A stretch of 34,915 bases of DNA from Dehalococcoidia bacterium (GTDB lineage Bacteria; Chloroflexota; Dehalococcoidia; Bin125), in the NCBI GenBank assembly GCA_022822375.1, contig JAJEBU010000125.1, forward strand, positions 1-34,915, read 5' to 3'. Below the pieces are notes generated by a model. That model was not told the origin of the DNA. It saw only the letters and a program-made list of their open reading frames with translations, and did no database searches. Within the stretch, counting starts at the first letter, position 1. Each line of letters begins with the position of its first letter. Below, piece by piece: positions 19,530-27,476 of the stretch. A program made the translations under genes and the position numbers.

Positions 19530-19964
19530 ATGCCGCTCACGCTTGAGATCATTACCGGCGAGCGTCGCCTCCTCCGCGAGGAGGATGTCGACGAGGTCGT
19601 CGCGCCCGGCTCGCTCGGCGAGCTCGGCATCCTCCCCAATCACGCGCCCCTGATCACGTCCCTCACCGCAGGCGAGCTGCGAGTCAAGCAGGGCAACGGC
19701 GTCGAGGAGTACTTCATCTCCGGCGGATTCCTCGAGGTCCACGCCGACGAGGTGACCGTCCTGGCCGACGCGGCCGAGCACGGCTCCGAGATTGACGCCG
19801 AGCGCGCCGAAGCCGCCCGGCAGCGCGCGCTGCAACATCTGGAGCAGGCCTCCGACGCCGATCGCGCTCGCGCCCAAGCGGCGCTTGCCAGATCGCTGCA
19901 GCGGCTCCGAGTGCTGGAACACCGACGGCGGCGCGGTGCATCGGGCCGCGAAATGGCGCGCTAA
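19530..19964 (+). CDS. atpC: ATP synthase F1 subunit epsilon
   Basis: The 144-residue protein has the N-terminal beta sandwich (PLTLEIITGERRLL, LGELGILPNHAPLIT, SGGFLEVHADEVTVLAD) and a two-helix C-terminal regulatory domain (AERAEAARQRALQHLEQA onward). It is the last gene of the operon. Confidence 0.95.
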   Translation: MPLTLEIITGERRLLREEDVDEVVAPGSLGELGILPNHAPLITSLTAGELRVKQGNGVEEYFISGGFLEVHADEVTVLADAAEHGSEIDAERAEAARQRALQHLEQASDADRARAQAALARSLQRLRVLEHRRRRGASGREMAR

Positions 19965-19971
19965 CCAAACA

Positions 19972-19998
19972 CCACCTGATCGCCCTGCGTCCAGGTGG
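19972..19998. repeat. Inverted repeat between atpC and murA
   Basis: CCACCTG (19972-19978) and CAGGTGG (19992-19998) form a perfect 7-bp stem with a 13-nt loop. No T-tract follows. It sits in the last gap of the atp operon and just ahead of the murA -10 box (20004), so it may be a weak terminator for the operon or an operator for murA. Confidence 0.35.
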
Positions 19999-20003
19999 GC
20001 GGT

Positions 20004-20015
20004 TACAGTCAGGGT
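20004..20015 (+). promoter_or_regulatory. Leaderless promoter of murA: TACAGT-N6-ATG
   Basis: TACAGT (20004-20009) is followed by CAGGGT and ATG (20016). The arrangement is the same as at moxR, pyrF and others in the window, and decides the murA start over an upstream in-frame GTG at 19995. Confidence 0.55.
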
Positions 20016-21341
20016 ATGACCGCCGACGCCGAGTCGTATCTGCGCATCGTGGGCCAGCGACGCCTGAGCGGCGAGCTGCAAGTCCACGGCGCAAAGAATG
20101 CGGCGCTCCCCTGCCTCGCCGCATCACTGCTGACTGACGAGCCTGTCCGTCTGCGGCGAGTCCCCGAGATCGACGACGTCAGCCGCTTGCTTGACATTCT
20201 GTCCGCCTTGCAGGTGGAGTCCAGCGCCGCGGACGACGAGGTTGAGCTGCGGCCGGCCGGTGTGAGCGCCGGATCGCCGCCCGACGACCTGGCCGCGGCG
20301 TTGCGGGCGTCCTTCCTGGTCATGGGTCCCCTGCTCGCGCGGACGGGCGAGGCGTCCTGCGGCGCACCGGGCGGCGATGTCATCGGTGCGAGACCGTTGG
20401 ACGTGCATCTGAACGGCTTCCGAGCTCTCGGCGCCGACGTGGTCACGTTCGCGGGACGGACCACGGCGACCGCGCCTTCGGGATTGCGCGGCGCGGAGAT
20501 TGTGCTCGACTATCCCAGCGTGTTGGGTACGGAGAATCTGCTCCTCGCCGCGGTGCTCGCCGAGGGGCGCACGCGGATCATCAACGCCGCTATGGAACCC
20601 GAAGTGGTCTGCCTGGCAAGCATGCTGCGGCAGATGGGCGCGCGAGTCTCTGGTGCTGGACAGCACACCATCACCATCGACGGTGTCGACCGTCTCTCGG
20701 GTGCTGATGTCGAGTTGATTCCCGACCGGATCGAGACGGGCACGCTGTTGATCGCCGCAGCCATCACGCGGGGACGTATCTGCCTGACGCAGACCCGCGC
20801 CGACCACCTGAAATCGCTGCTGTCCAAGCTGACTGAGATCGGCTGCGTCGTCCGACGCTCGGACGACGTGATCGACCTCGACGCCGCCGCGGGCGTGTTA
20901 CAGCCAGCAAATGTGCAGGCGCTGCCGTATCCCGGCTTCGCAACCGATCTGCAGGCGCCGATCGCCGCGTTGCTGACGCAGGCCGACGGCACGTCGATTG
21001 TTCACGAGCGCGTCTTCGAGAACCGCACACAGCACCTCGACCAGCTGCGCAAGCTGGGCGCGAAGATCGTCGCCGATGGGCCAATCTCAGTGATCAGCGG
21101 ACCGTCGCCGTTGGATGGCGCGGTCACCGTCGGCACAGACATCCGCGCGGCCGCGGCGCTGGTCGTCGCATCGCTCGCGGCCGAAGGCGAGAGCCAAGTC
21201 AGCGGCCTGCAACATCTCGCACGCGGCTATGCAACACTCGACACTCAGCTGCGCGAGCTGGGCGCCGAGATGGAGCTCGTCCGCGGCGCGGATACACTAG
21301 ATGATCGCAGCGCCGGGCGTCCGCCGGCCGCAGAGAGCTAA
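20016..21341 (+). CDS. murA: UDP-N-acetylglucosamine 1-carboxyvinyltransferase (C115D type)
   Basis: The 441-residue enzyme catalyses the first committed peptidoglycan step, transferring enolpyruvate from PEP to UDP-GlcNAc. The N-terminus LSGELQVHGAKNAALP includes the conserved K27-N28 pair. The active-site loop reads APGGDVIGARPLDVH, with Asp121 where most enzymes have the Cys of GGCxIGARP (Cys115 in E. coli). Asp at this site is active and not alkylated by fosfomycin in mycobacterial and chlamydial MurA. The C-terminal GFATDLQAP-type and ENRTQHLDQLRKLGAKI segments are intact. It is followed 6 nt later by the mreB-like gene. Confidence 0.96.
   Translation: MTADAESYLRIVGQRRLSGELQVHGAKNAALPCLAASLLTDEPVRLRRVPEIDDVSRLLDILSALQVESSAADDEVELRPAGVSAGSPPDDLAAALRASFLVMGPLLARTGEASCGAPGGDVIGARPLDVHLNGFRALGADVVTFAGRTTATAPSGLRGAEIVLDYPSVLGTENLLLAAVLAEGRTRIINAAMEPEVVCLASMLRQMGARVSGAGQHTITIDGVDRLSGADVELIPDRIETGTLLIAAAITRGRICLTQTRADHLKSLLSKLTEIGCVVRRSDDVIDLDAAAGVLQPANVQALPYPGFATDLQAPIAALLTQADGTSIVHERVFENRTQHLDQLRKLGAKIVADGPISVISGPSPLDGAVTVGTDIRAAAALVVASLAAEGESQVSGLQHLARGYATLDTQLRELGAEMELVRGADTLDDRSAGRPPAAES
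21293..21298 (+). promoter_or_regulatory. Probable internal -10 element (TACACT) for the mreB-like gene
   Basis: GATACACT near the 3' end of murA lies 50 nt upstream of the GTG at 21348 and could give the mreB-like gene a transcript of its own in addition to read-through. Confidence 0.3.
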
Positions 21342-21347
21342 CGCCGC

Positions 21348-22415
21348 GTGGTGTTCTTCAGCAAGAAACTCGGTATTGATCTCGGCACCTCGCGCCTGCG
21401 TGTCGCCGTGCCTGGCCCCAGCGGTCGAGGCGGGCGTATTCTCGTCGACGAGCCAACGATGGTCACGCTCTCCCGGTTGGAGGATCGAGTGCTCGCGGCC
21501 GGGTCCGACGCCGCCAGCATGGTCGGTCGCGCGCCCGAGCACGTCAGCGTGATCAGCCCCATGCGAGAGGGCGTGATTGACGACTACCAGATTGTTGAGG
21601 CGCTGCTGCGCTACTACATGGGGTTTGCGACGGGACGCTTCAACCTGGTTCGTCCCGAGGTGATGATCGCCACGCCCGCAGGTGTCACCAACGTCGAGCA
21701 GCGAGCCGTCCGCGACGCGGTCGAGCAGGCGGGTGCACGGCGGCCCGCTTACCTGATCGCCAACCCGTTGGCCGCCGCGATCGGCGCCGGGGTGCCCATG
21801 TCCGACGCCCGCGGCGCACTCGTCGGCAGTCTCGGCGCCGGTCGCTCGGAAGCCGCCGTCGTCTCCATGTACGGCGTCGTCGTCTGGGAGTCTGCCCGCG
21901 TCGGCGGACAGATCGTCACCGAGCAGGTCTCCGAGTACGTCAAGCGGCGTCACAACCTGCTGATCGGCGAACCGACGGCTGAAGAGCTGAAGTTTGCGGC
22001 CGGCTTTGCCATGCCTGTCGAAGATCCGCCTCGCGCCGAGGTACGCGGACGCGACCGCTCAACCGGTATGCCGCGCAACGTCACGATCACCGCGAACGAG
22101 CTCGTCCCCTCGATCCAGCAGGTGCTGGAGTCGTTCGTCGATGTCACGCGCAGCACGCTCGAGCGGACGCCGCCAGAGCTGATGGCGGACGTGATCGACC
22201 GCGGCATGTTGCTGACCGGCGGCGCAGCTCGGTTGCGCGGGGTCGACACCTATCTGGCCGAGCAGCTCGGCATTCCGATCGCCATCGCCGATAACGCAGA
22301 GGACGCGGTGGCGCTCGGCGCAGCCGAGGCGCTGCTCAATCTCGACATCGTCGGTCCAAATCTGCTCGCTCAGGAGAGCGCGACGACGGCTGTGGAGTCC
22401 AGATCGGGGCGCTAG
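21348..22415 (+). CDS. MreB/Mbl-family actin homologue with degenerate ATPase motifs
   Basis: The 355-residue protein aligns along its length with rod-shape actin homologues: KKLGIDLGTSRLRV (phosphate-1), REGVIDDYQIVEALLRYY, RPEVMIATPAGVTNVEQRAV, EEL...AG in the hinge, and the adenosine motif LTGGAARLRGVD. Two catalytic signatures are altered. The LIEEPMAAAIG segment reads LIANPLAAAIG (136-146), losing the hydrolytic Glu, and phosphate-2 DIGGGTTE reads SLGAGRSE (161-168). Nucleotide hydrolysis is therefore doubtful and it may act as a regulator or non-dynamic filament. The start is GTG at 21348. It follows murA by 6 nt and overlaps the convergent rex gene by 4 nt. Confidence 0.88.
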   Translation: MVFFSKKLGIDLGTSRLRVAVPGPSGRGGRILVDEPTMVTLSRLEDRVLAAGSDAASMVGRAPEHVSVISPMREGVIDDYQIVEALLRYYMGFATGRFNLVRPEVMIATPAGVTNVEQRAVRDAVEQAGARRPAYLIANPLAAAIGAGVPMSDARGALVGSLGAGRSEAAVVSMYGVVVWESARVGGQIVTEQVSEYVKRRHNLLIGEPTAEELKFAAGFAMPVEDPPRAEVRGRDRSTGMPRNVTITANELVPSIQQVLESFVDVTRSTLERTPPELMADVIDRGMLLTGGAARLRGVDTYLAEQLGIPIAIADNAEDAVALGAAEALLNLDIVGPNLLAQESATTAVESRSGR

Positions 22416-23068
22416 ATTTGGTCCTCGACCACGGCGTCGAACTGATCGTCCAGGTAGTAGGACATGCTCTCGAGTTCCATCACCGGGTCGATCTGGCGCA
22501 GTCGCACGCCGTCGGGCACCGACCGCGAGATGGGCGCGTAACTCAAGATCGCCTGCACGCCGCCGGCCACGAGCGTGTCGATCACGGTGGACGCCGCCTC
22601 GGTCGGCACCGCCACAATGGCGAAGGCCACCTTCGAGCGGCGCAGGAACTCGGGCAGACTGGCCACGTCTTCGACCTCGTAGCCGACGACCGCCTGGCCG
22701 ATCTGCTCAGGATCGGCGTCAAAGACGCGCACGACCTCGAACCCGCCGATCAGGAATCCGCGATAGCCAAGCAGCGCGCGCCCTAGCTGTCCAACACCGA
22801 CCAGCACCATCTCCCGGACGCGGCCGTTGAGCTTGAGGATGCTGCGAATCCGTTCGCGCAGAGAGGTCACCTGGTAGCCGCGGCCGCGGGTGCCGAAGCT
22901 GCCGAAGTAGTTGAGGTCCTTGCGGATCTGCGCCGGCGACACGCCGAGTCGCTCGCCGAGCCCCTCGGACGAGATGTACTCGCTGCCCTCACTCGCCACG
23001 GCGCCGAGCTCGCGCGCATAGAGCGGCAGCCGGCGGATGACGATGTCCGGAATCTCTTCGTCGCTCAC
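22412..23068 (-). CDS. rex: Redox-sensing transcriptional repressor Rex
   Basis: The 218-residue protein has an N-terminal winged helix (about 1-80; VIRRLPLYARELG, LGVSPAQIRKDLNYFGSFGTRGRGY split) and a Rossmann domain with VGVGQLGRALLGY as the NAD(H) motif, then the C-terminal swapped helix. Rex represses respiratory and fermentative genes until NADH rises. The start is GTG at 23068 with GGGAGTGATGG just upstream. An inverted repeat near its transcription start suggests autoregulation. Confidence 0.95.
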   Translation of the reverse strand: MSDEEIPDIVIRRLPLYARELGAVASEGSEYISSEGLGERLGVSPAQIRKDLNYFGSFGTRGRGYQVTSLRERIRSILKLNGRVREMVLVGVGQLGRALLGYRGFLIGGFEVVRVFDADPEQIGQAVVGYEVEDVASLPEFLRRSKVAFAIVAVPTEAASTVIDTLVAGGVQAILSYAPISRSVPDGVRLRQIDPVMELESMSYYLDDQFDAVVEDQI

Positions 23069-23093
23069 CCCATCACTCCCACAACACTCCAGT

Positions 23094-23114
23094 CGAAGCT
23101 TTTGCTTCAGGCTA
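23094..23114 (-). promoter_or_regulatory. rex promoter with overlapping inverted repeat
   Basis: On the minus strand TAGCCT (23114-23109) is a probable -10. Directly downstream is GAAGC-AAAA-GCTTC (23108-23095), a perfect 5-bp inverted repeat with a 4-nt AT spacer, at the expected transcription start. The layout resembles a Rex half-site pair (TGAA....TTCA type) only loosely, so autoregulation is a proposal. Confidence 0.35.
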
Positions 23115-23164
23115 CAACGGCTGGCCGCGAGGATGGATTGACACCGTTACGGGGACGTTGCAAC

Positions 23165-24163
23165 TCAGAGCACTCGGTCGTCGGGCTGGCGCAGCCCGAA
23201 ATCCTCGTCGCGCAGCGCATCGATCCGCGCTAGCGAGGCGGCGTCGATCGATGGCAGGTCCACCGCAGCGATCTGATCGGCCAGCTCTGCCGTGTTCTTG
23301 ACCCCGGGCACCACACTCGAGATCGCCGATTGTTCCAGCGCAAAGCGCGCCGCCCAGCGCGAGAGCGGCACGCCGTCAGACTCCAGGAAGCGCAGCGTGT
23401 CCGTGCGCCGATCGTCATGCGCGACGAGCGAGCCGTCCAAGACGTCGCGATCGACGCCCTCGGACAATGCCCCAGCGGCGAGATTGCGGATGCCGATCAC
23501 GCCCAAGCCCAGCTCTCTCGCGAGTGGCAGCAGCTGTCCGTGATCGTGCAGCGACGATCCTGCGGGCAACGGTCGCGCGGCCGAATCGTTCAGCAGGTTG
23601 TAGTAGACCTGCACCGTGTCCAGCGCACCGTCGCGCAGCACTTGCCGCACTGACGCGCCGTCACCCATGCCGGTGATGCCAACGAACCGCGTCAACCCGT
23701 CCTGTTTCAGCTGTTGCAGCGCGGCGACCGCGGCCATCGCGTCGGCGACGGACACCGATCGGCGGTACTGCCCGCGCTCGGGCGTGATCGTGTTGTGCAG
23801 CTGAAAGAGATCGACCCGTTCGCGCCGCAGACGCTCGAGCGACTCGTGGATGCCCCGCTCGACCGCGGCGGGGATATCGGCCAGGTCGTCTTCGCTCAGC
23901 GAGACTTTGGTCGCGACCAGCATGTCCTGACCGCGGCCTTCAGGCGCCTCCAGCAGCGCCCGGCCCAGATTCACCTCAGCAGCGCCACTGCCGTAAGACG
24001 GCGCCACGTCGTAGAAGTTGACGCCCTCCTCCATGGCCAACGTGATCGTGGCGGCGATCTCGTCGTCAGTGGTGTCGCCCCAGACGTGTCCGATGCCGCC
24101 GCCGCCCAATCCAATCTCCGACACAACCAGTCCGGTCCGCCCCAGCCGCCGATATCGCATCAT
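23165..24163 (-). CDS. Aldo/keto reductase
   Basis: The 332-residue protein is a (beta/alpha)8 NADPH-dependent oxidoreductase. It starts MMRYRRLGRTGLVVSEIGLGGGGIG, has the catalytic Asp/Tyr in NFYDVAPSYGSGAAE, Lys in LVATKVSL and His in DLFQLHNTI. The C-terminus contains SVVPGVKNTAELADQI, the cofactor-phosphate region. Substrate is unknown. Tandem ATGs (24163, 24160) are both possible starts. It diverges from the GGCT-like gene across 23 bp. Confidence 0.93.
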   Translation of the reverse strand: MMRYRRLGRTGLVVSEIGLGGGGIGHVWGDTTDDEIAATITLAMEEGVNFYDVAPSYGSGAAEVNLGRALLEAPEGRGQDMLVATKVSLSEDDLADIPAAVERGIHESLERLRRERVDLFQLHNTITPERGQYRRSVSVADAMAAVAALQQLKQDGLTRFVGITGMGDGASVRQVLRDGALDTVQVYYNLLNDSAARPLPAGSSLHDHGQLLPLARELGLGVIGIRNLAAGALSEGVDRDVLDGSLVAHDDRRTDTLRFLESDGVPLSRWAARFALEQSAISSVVPGVKNTAELADQIAAVDLPSIDAASLARIDALRDEDFGLRQPDDRVL

Positions 24164-24186
24164 GGCCGCGCCTATATCCTGCTTGC
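24164..24186. promoter_or_regulatory. 23-bp divergent promoter with a shared symmetrical -10
   Basis: The whole gap between two divergent ATGs is 23 bp. It holds CCTATATCC, whose reverse complement is GGATATAGG. Plus strand: TATCCT (24175-24180), six bases, ATG 24187. Minus strand: TATAGG, seven bases, ATG 24163. Both genes appear leaderless, and the two -10 boxes overlap. Confidence 0.5.
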
Positions 24187-24933
24187 ATGGTTCTGTTGGC
24201 TGAGGCTACAAGCGTCCGCCGCTATGGGCGCTCAACTGCGGATGTGGGCGCGACCGATCTGACCGGCTTCACCAGATCGTGGCCCAGCCTCGCCGACCTG
24301 CCTGCGCTCTACCCCGATGCTCGGAACCGCATCAATCGAGGTCCGCTGATCTATCGCCGCGGCCAGACGAGGCCATTGGGCGGCCAACCGGACACCGCCG
24401 GCCGCATCCCGCTGCTCGCTGTCGGCAGCAACGCCTATCCCAGGCAGCTGGCGGACAAGCTGGCCGGCTCGGACGCCGATCTGCAGGGCATCCCGCTGTT
24501 GCCCGCCATCCTGCGCGGATACGACGCGGCCTGGTGCCCGATCGTGAGTCGCAAGGGCTACACGCCGCTCACGCTGGCGCCGCGGCCGGGCGCGGTCTGC
24601 CTGACATGGCTGCAATGGCTCACGGTAGAGCAGCTGCAGATTATCTCGGAAACGGAAGGACCCCGATACGCTCTGACGGGCGGAGCGGAGCTGGCCGACG
24701 CCGTCCGAATCGCCGACCAGATGCGACGTCCGCCCATGCTCTTTGCATGGTGGTTCGACTCATATCTGCTCGAGTCGGGCGGCGCGGCCTGGTTCGATGT
24801 CTACCGCCGGCGGAGCGCCGCGACGCTGGATGTCTCGACCTCCCATCCCAACCCCATTCCGCCAGGATGGACGGCGCTTCCTCGCGGTGCAGCACTGGCC
24901 CGGATCGTGGATAACGTTGCTTGGAACATGTGA
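24187..24933 (+). CDS. Gamma-glutamylcyclotransferase-like protein, function unknown
   Basis: The 248-residue protein has a variable N-terminus and then PLLAVGSNAYPRQLADKL (from residue 75), resembling the YGSN phosphate-binding turn of GGCT-fold proteins. The following pattern fits the family: IPLLPAILRGYDAAW, a polar loop GYTPLTLAPRPGA and an acidic SETEGPRYAL, where Glu157 could be catalytic. Similarity is judged by eye. The real substrate is unknown. Start and promoter are fixed by TATCCT-N6-ATG. It ends 60 nt upstream of gyrA. Confidence 0.7.
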   Translation: MVLLAEATSVRRYGRSTADVGATDLTGFTRSWPSLADLPALYPDARNRINRGPLIYRRGQTRPLGGQPDTAGRIPLLAVGSNAYPRQLADKLAGSDADLQGIPLLPAILRGYDAAWCPIVSRKGYTPLTLAPRPGAVCLTWLQWLTVEQLQIISETEGPRYALTGGAELADAVRIADQMRRPPMLFAWWFDSYLLESGGAAWFDVYRRRSAATLDVSTSHPNPIPPGWTALPRGAALARIVDNVAWNM

Positions 24934-24993
24934 ACATAATCTGCTAACCTTCAGATATACACATATGCGCGAATCGCGGGCGGGAGCGGTCAG

Positions 24994-27468
24994 TTGGTTA
25001 GTGAACAAACAGTCCCTGATCGACCGACCCGCACGCTCGTCGAGGAGATGAGTTCGTCATATCTCGACTACGCCATGAGCGTCATCGTCTCGCGCGCGCT
25101 GCCCGATGCGCGGGACGGTCTGAAACCCGTCCAACGACGCATTTTGTATGCCATGGACGACCTCGGTATGCGCGCCAATCAGCCGCATCGCAAGTCCGCC
25201 CGAATCGTCGGCGAGGTGCTCGGTAAGTATCATCCGCACTCCGACCAACCCGTCTACGACGCCATGGTACGTATGGCGCAGGACTTCTCTCTGCGGCACA
25301 TGTTAGTTGACGGGCAAGGCAACTTCGGATCGATCGATAACGATCCGCCCGCAGCGATGCGTTATACGGAAGCGCGCCTCTCCCGCATCGCCGAAGAGTT
25401 GCTCGCTGATCTGGACAAGAACACCGTCGACTTCGCGCCCAACTTCGATGAGTCGTTGAACGAGCCGACCGTCCTGCCCGGACGCGCACCCAACCTGCTG
25501 CTCAACGGCGCCGCCGGCATCGCCGTCGCGATGGCCTGCGACATTCCTCCGCACAACCTGGCCGAGTTGGCCGGCGCCATCAGAGTGCTGCTGAACAACG
25601 AGGACGCCACGCTCAGCGACATCCTCGAGCATGTCAAGGGCCCGGACTTCCCGACCGCCGGCACGATCTTCGCCGGCGAGAACCGTGAAGACCTGCGCCG
25701 CATGTACGGCACCGGCCGCGGCGGATTCACCGTCCGCGCCCAGCAGCACCTCGAAGAGACGTCTTCGGGCAACCGTATGCAGATCGTCTTCACCGAGATG
25801 CCCTATCAGGCCAACAAGGTGCGGATCATCGAGCAGATCGCCGCCCAGGTGCGCGACAAGAAGATCGAGGGTATCCGCGACCTGCGCGATGAGTCGGACC
25901 GGCACGGGATCAGGCTCGTCGTCGAGTTGACCCGCGACGGACACTATCAGACCATCCTCGCCCAGCTCTACAAGTCGACCGCGCTGCAGGTGCAGTACAA
26001 CGGCAACTTCGTCGCGCTCGTCGACAACCGTCCGCGCACGCTGACGCTGTTCCAGCTGTTGCAGGAATTCATCCGCCACCGACGCATCATCATCACCCGC
26101 CGCACCGAGTTCGAACTCGAGAAGGCGCGCGACCGCCACCACATCGTCGAGGGTCTGCTCAAGGCGATCGACAACATCGACGCGATCATCGCCGCGATTC
26201 GTGCGGCCGAGTCGGCGGAGGCCGCGCGCGACGCGTTGCAGCAGGACCCGTTCGACCTCTCGCAGCGTCAGGCGCAGGCCGTGCTCGAGATGCAGCTGCG
26301 ACGGCTCGCACAGCTCGAACGCACCAAGCTCGAAGAGGAGTACCAGGAGCTGACCGAGACGATCGAGTATCTCGAAGGTCTGCTGGCGGATGAGAAGAAG
26401 ATCGACGGACTGATCTCCGAAGACATGGACGAGCTGGTCGAGACGTACGGCGAGGAACGCAAGACGCGAATCGTCGAGCGCTCGGTCGACAACTTCTCAC
26501 CCGCCGATCTGGTTCCGCACCAATCGTCGGTGGTGACGCTGACCCAGAATGGCTACATCAAGCGGCAGCCGGTCGACGCATTCAGGTCGCAGCGACGCGG
26601 CGGCAAGGGCGTGAAGGGGATCGAGCGCAAGAACGGCACGACGAGCGCCGACGCGCCACACCGCCTGATCGCCTGCGACACGCACGATCACCTGCTGCTC
26701 TTCACGTCGCGCGGTCGCGTCTACGGCCTGCAGGCGCACGAGGTCGAGGCGCGCTCGCGCGAATGGCGCGGGCTGCCAGTCCGCAACGTCGTCGACCTGC
26801 AACTCGACGAGCGAGTCACGACCATCATCCCGGTGCAATCGTTCGACGACGACTACATCATCCTGGGCACGCGGCAGGGCTACGTGAAGAAGTCGAAGCT
26901 GTCCGACTTCCAGCGCGTGCGCCGCAGCGGTCTGCTGGCCTTCAACCTGCGGGACGATGATGAGCTGGTCGAGGCGGCCTTCGCCAAATCGGACGAGGAT
27001 GTGATCCTCACCTCAAACGGCGGTCGCAGCGTCCGCTTTGCGGTCGACGGGCTGCGCGAGGCTTCGCGTATCAGCGGCGGCGTGCGCGGGATCAGGCTCG
27101 AAGATGACGACGCCTCGCTGATCGGTATGCACACGGTCGATCAGGAGGCGGAGATTCTGACCGTCACGGCCGGCGGTTTCGGCAAGCGCACGCCGGAGAC
27201 GGAGTACCCAACCAAGGGCCGCGGCGGCAAGGGCATGATCGGGCACAAGGTGACCGATGAGACTGGTGACGTCGTCGGCATGGTCGTCGTGATGGGCGAC
27301 GAGGAGCTGGTCGTGATTTCGCAAGAGGGCAAGATCCTGCGCACCGAGGTCAAGCAGCTGCGCCAATGCGGGCGCTCGACCAAGGGCGTCAAGGTGATGA
27401 ACTCAGACGAGGGCATCGCCGCCATCGCCGTGGTCGACACCAGTCGAGAGTTCGGCCAGCGCGGCTAG
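24994..27468 (+). CDS. gyrA: DNA gyrase subunit A with unusual quinolone-region residues
   Basis: The 824-residue protein has the breakage-reunion domain with [32 protein letters not shown] (split by eye), catalytic Tyr124 in [10 protein letters not shown], and the six-bladed C-terminal beta-pinwheel that starts with the GyrA box QRRGGKG, which marks gyrase rather than ParC. The quinolone-resistance region reads [10 protein letters not shown]: Ser83 and Gln85 stand where E. coli has Gly81 and Ser83, while Asp89 (E. coli Asp87) is kept. Also GSIDNDPP has Asn for the usual Gly. The start is TTG at 24994 with GGGAGCGG upstream, needed to include the residues before [21 protein letters not shown] in the 60-nt gap is a possible -10. 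Confidence 0.96.
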   Translation: MVSEQTVPDRPTRTLVEEMSSSYLDYAMSVIVSRALPDARDGLKPVQRRILYAMDDLGMRANQPHRKSARIVGEVLGKYHPHSDQPVYDAMVRMAQDFSLRHMLVDGQGNFGSIDNDPPAAMRYTEARLSRIAEELLADLDKNTVDFAPNFDESLNEPTVLPGRAPNLLLNGAAGIAVAMACDIPPHNLAELAGAIRVLLNNEDATLSDILEHVKGPDFPTAGTIFAGENREDLRRMYGTGRGGFTVRAQQHLEETSSGNRMQIVFTEMPYQANKVRIIEQIAAQVRDKKIEGIRDLRDESDRHGIRLVVELTRDGHYQTILAQLYKSTALQVQYNGNFVALVDNRPRTLTLFQLLQEFIRHRRIIITRRTEFELEKARDRHHIVEGLLKAIDNIDAIIAAIRAAESAEAARDALQQDPFDLSQRQAQAVLEMQLRRLAQLERTKLEEEYQELTETIEYLEGLLADEKKIDGLISEDMDELVETYGEERKTRIVERSVDNFSPADLVPHQSSVVTLTQNGYIKRQPVDAFRSQRRGGKGVKGIERKNGTTSADAPHRLIACDTHDHLLLFTSRGRVYGLQAHEVEARSREWRGLPVRNVVDLQLDERVTTIIPVQSFDDDYIILGTRQGYVKKSKLSDFQRVRRSGLLAFNLRDDDELVEAAFAKSDEDVILTSNGGRSVRFAVDGLREASRISGGVRGIRLEDDDASLIGMHTVDQEAEILTVTAGGFGKRTPETEYPTKGRGGKGMIGHKVTDETGDVVGMVVVMGDEELVVISQEGKILRTEVKQLRQCGRSTKGVKVMNSDEGIAAIAVVDTSREFGQRG

Positions 27469-27476
27469 GGCATTGC

